64,000 nucleotides of DNA, taken from the NCBI RefSeq assembly GCF_004795895.1, contig NZ_CP039250.1:2914001-2978000 (forward strand), given 5' to 3'. The position numbers and the translations under genes are program-made. The notes under the pieces were generated by a model, which saw only the letters and a program-made list of their open reading frames with translations, was not told where the DNA came from and did no database searches. Each line of letters opens with the position of its first letter. Position 1 is the stretch's first letter. This document shows, in pieces, positions 62,096-64,000 of the stretch. This stretch comes from Sphingopyxis sp. PAMC25046 (GTDB lineage: Bacteria > Pseudomonadota > Alphaproteobacteria > Sphingomonadales > Sphingomonadaceae).

Positions 62096-64000
62096 TTGAA
62101 GGTCAGTCTTCGCGCCTCCGTGGCGCTGATCGCATTCGTATCGGGTGCACCCATGGCAATTGCGCAAACCGCGCCAGCCGCCGATCCGGCCGCGGGTGAA
62201 GGGCAGGACACGTCGGGCGACATCGTCGTCACCGGCATCCGCCAGAGCCTTTCGCGCGCCGCCGAGATCAAGCGCGAGTCGACCGCGGTGGTCGATTCGA
62301 TCGTCGCCGAGGATATCGGCAAGCTTCCCGACCTCACCACCGCCTCGGCGCTCCAGCGCGTACCCGGCGTGCAGGTCGTCGTCGGCGGCAATAACGAGAT
62401 TGTCGGCGCCCGCATTCGCGGCCTCGACGACATCGTCACCACGCTCAACGGGCGCGAGATTTTCACCGGCGTCGGCCGCGGCTTCTCGTTTCAGGATCTC
62501 CCGGCCGAAGCCCTTGCGGGGGTCGATGTCTACAAGTCCAATTCGGCCGAACGGATCGAAGGCGGCGTCGCTGGCGGCGTCAATATGCGCCTGCGCCGCG
62601 CGCTCGACTTCAAGGAGCTGACGATCGCGGGCAGCGCGCGCGCGACTTATCTGCAGGAAGCCGGTTCGAAGAACACGATCAATCCCGCGCTGAGCCTGCT
62701 CGTCGCCAACCGCTGGGCCGCGGGTGAGGGCGAGATCGCGGCGATGGTCGGCATATCCTATCAGCGCAACAAATATGCCCGGCCGATCGCGTGGAACGAT
62801 TGGACACGCGCCACGAGCGCGGGCCCCGCGGGCTCGCCGCAGAATTTGCACGCGCCCACCGGCTTCGCCGCCGCCATCGAATTCGGCAAATATGAGCGAC
62901 CGCAGGCCAATTTCTCGCTCGAATGGGCGCCCGACAGCGACACGACAATCTACGCCGAGGGGCTGTTCGCGGGCTATCGCGGCGACGTCTTCCAGGCGCG
63001 CCCGACCTTCCGCGCCTTCACCGGCACCTCGCTCGAGGCGACCGCGGGCGACACCTGTGAGGATTTCGCCGTCGGCCCCGACGGCTATTATTCGGGGAAT
63101 GTGCGCAGCCCGGACAACCCGACGGGGACCGGCACGATCCGCGAACTGTGCAACGCCACAGGCTATACGGCGCGCAATATCGAATATTACACCGCGACCG
63201 TCGCGAACAAGTCGAGCACCGACATCTATGTGATCGCCACTGGCTTCAACAAGGAGATTGGCGCGCTCACCTGGAATACCGACATCTCCTATGAATCCTC
63301 GACCAACCGGAACGACAGCTTCCGCGTCGATATCGGCAAGCGCATCGACGAACTGGTCCTGGTCCGCGACGTCAACCATGAGGTCGAGGCGACGATGCCA
63401 GGCAATCCGATGAACGATCCCGAAGGCCTCGCCTTCGCCAACGGCATGAGCGAAAATATCAACCGCAGCCGAGGCACTTTGTGGGCCGTCATGAGCGACG
63501 CCAAATATGATTTCGACGGGATCCTCGACTATGTCCAGGCGGGCGTGCGCGTTGCGAAACGCAAGGCCGCGTTCGAGCAATATCTTGGCGGTCCGCCGGC
63601 CCCGGGCGGCTCGTTTGTGACGCCGCTCGACGGCGCGGGTCTTCCCGGCGATATTCTTTCGCAGGCCCCCGGCGTTCCGCAAATGAACGGCGGCGCCTCC
63701 TTCCTGCAGCTCGACCCCGACTATCTGGTTCAGGAATCGATCAAGCGACAGCTCAGGACGCTGTACGGCATCTCGCCCGACACGCCGGCGTTCGACCCGA
63801 CGCGCGACTATGATGCGCAGGAAAAAAGCTATGCCGGCTTCCTGCAGGCGGGTTACGACATCGCGCTGACCGATACGATTTCGATCGACGGCATGGTCGG
63901 CGCGCGCCTGACCCGCACCGATCGCAACATCGCGGGTTCGGGCCGCGTGACCGATCCCGCGACCGGCACATCGCGCGTCGAACTCGTCCGGCGCTCGACC
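62096..64000 (+). CDS. TonB-dependent receptor (3' end outside window)
   Basis: At least 635 residues, open to the window end. A signal peptide (LKVSLRASVALIAFVSGAPM, cleaved near AIAQ) is followed by a TonB-box-like GDIVVTGIRQSLSRAAEIKR and the plug domain (DSIVAEDIGKLPDLTTASAL, RVPGVQVV, RIRGLDDIVTTLNGRE, GVDVYKSNSAERIEGGVAGG), then barrel strands with alternating aromatic residues. This is the sphingomonad/Caulobacter type used for carbohydrate uptake. The start is a TTG after GGGAGAGG; no ATG or GTG fits the signal peptide. Substrate is probably related to the DUF4861/GntR locus. Confidence 0.93.
   Translation, partial: MKVSLRASVALIAFVSGAPMAIAQTAPAADPAAGEGQDTSGDIVVTGIRQSLSRAAEIKRESTAVVDSIVAEDIGKLPDLTTASALQRVPGVQVVVGGNNEIVGARIRGLDDIVTTLNGREIFTGVGRGFSFQDLPAEALAGVDVYKSNSAERIEGGVAGGVNMRLRRALDFKELTIAGSARATYLQEAGSKNTINPALSLLVANRWAAGEGEIAAMVGISYQRNKYARPIAWNDWTRATSAGPAGSPQNLHAPTGFAAAIEFGKYERPQANFSLEWAPDSDTTIYAEGLFAGYRGDVFQARPTFRAFTGTSLEATAGDTCEDFAVGPDGYYSGNVRSPDNPTGTGTIRELCNATGYTARNIEYYTATVANKSSTDIYVIATGFNKEIGALTWNTDISYESSTNRNDSFRVDIGKRIDELVLVRDVNHEVEATMPGNPMNDPEGLAFANGMSENINRSRGTLWAVMSDAKYDFDGILDYVQAGVRVAKRKAAFEQYLGGPPAPGGSFVTPLDGAGLPGDILSQAPGVPQMNGGASFLQLDPDYLVQESIKRQLRTLYGISPDTPAFDPTRDYDAQEKSYAGFLQAGYDIALTDTISIDGMVGARLTRTDRNIAGSGRVTDPATGTSRVELVRRST

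Noticed and set aside
62048..63682. Long (544-codon) minus-strand open frame opposite the TonB-dependent receptor
   Set aside because: Shadow frame of a GC-rich gene; the plus strand shows signal peptide, plug and barrel motifs, the minus strand none.

Overview
The window looks like chromosomal DNA of an alphaproteobacterium of the order Sphingomonadales, most likely Sphingopyxis or a near relative. This is inferred from the very high GC content with G/C-ending codons, a complete SUF operon, CobS and CobT without CobN, a plcP-agt lipid-remodelling pair, a large TonB-dependent receptor next to a DUF4861 protein, and palindromic intergenic repeats typical of sphingomonads. No phage, plasmid, transposase, CRISPR array, rRNA or tRNA was seen. 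Nearly all of the DNA is ordinary core or near-core genome; the novelty lies in leaders, repeats, small genes and regulatory sites.

Layout. 1-5.6 kb: the end of an ABC permease, then a minus-strand thrS / metallophosphoesterase / TauE-type chain. Upstream of thrS lies a threonine-rich leader peptide (5523-5594), which is the best candidate for an overlooked regulatory system. 5.7-10.7 kb: VOC enzymes, a small membrane-protein/XRE module, a hydrolase, a thioesterase and a glyoxalase cluster (gloA-like, gloB). 10.8-18.4 kb: acyl-CoA ligase, ggt, pyrD, a DUF885 lipoprotein and an AraC regulator. 18.4-25 kb: a candidate sRNA with a textbook terminator, then the SUF iron-sulfur operon (Rrf2 regulator, sufB, an unknown lipoprotein, sufC, sufD, sufS, sufT, sufA). 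A repeat sits between sufC and sufD, and a second palindrome is translated as the N-terminus of SufS.

25-30.6 kb: an MddA-like methyltransferase, an extensin-like protein, a CPA2 antiporter, a cytochrome P450 and a Tyr/Gly-rich lipoprotein. 30.6-39.7 kb: a minus-strand run of transporters and core genes (two DAACS carriers, an SLC13 carrier, aroC, GNAT, fabI, YihY, a DnaJ-like protein). 39.8-44.8 kb: pdxH-phzF, a serine hydrolase divergent from a small membrane protein, an AraC regulator and an epoxide hydrolase. 44.8-46.1 kb is the most accessory-looking stretch, with a large imperfect palindrome, an AT-richer orphan gene and a possible gene remnant. 46-48.7 kb: pirin, cupin, BolA, a J-domain protein and an NTF2-like protein.

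49-57.9 kb: cobS and cobT, separated by a lipase-like lipoprotein and an opposing MFS transporter with a coupled 42-residue membrane protein, then an acetolactate-synthase-like enzyme with an aldehyde dehydrogenase. 58-60 kb: plcP-agt behind Pho-box-like sequence, expected to replace phospholipids with glycolipids under phosphate limitation. 60-64 kb: a DUF4861 protein, a GntR/FCD regulator and a TonB-dependent receptor cut by the window end. They share a promoter motif and probably form a carbohydrate-uptake locus.

All assignments come from reading the sequence and recalling family motifs; no searches or structure calculations were run.
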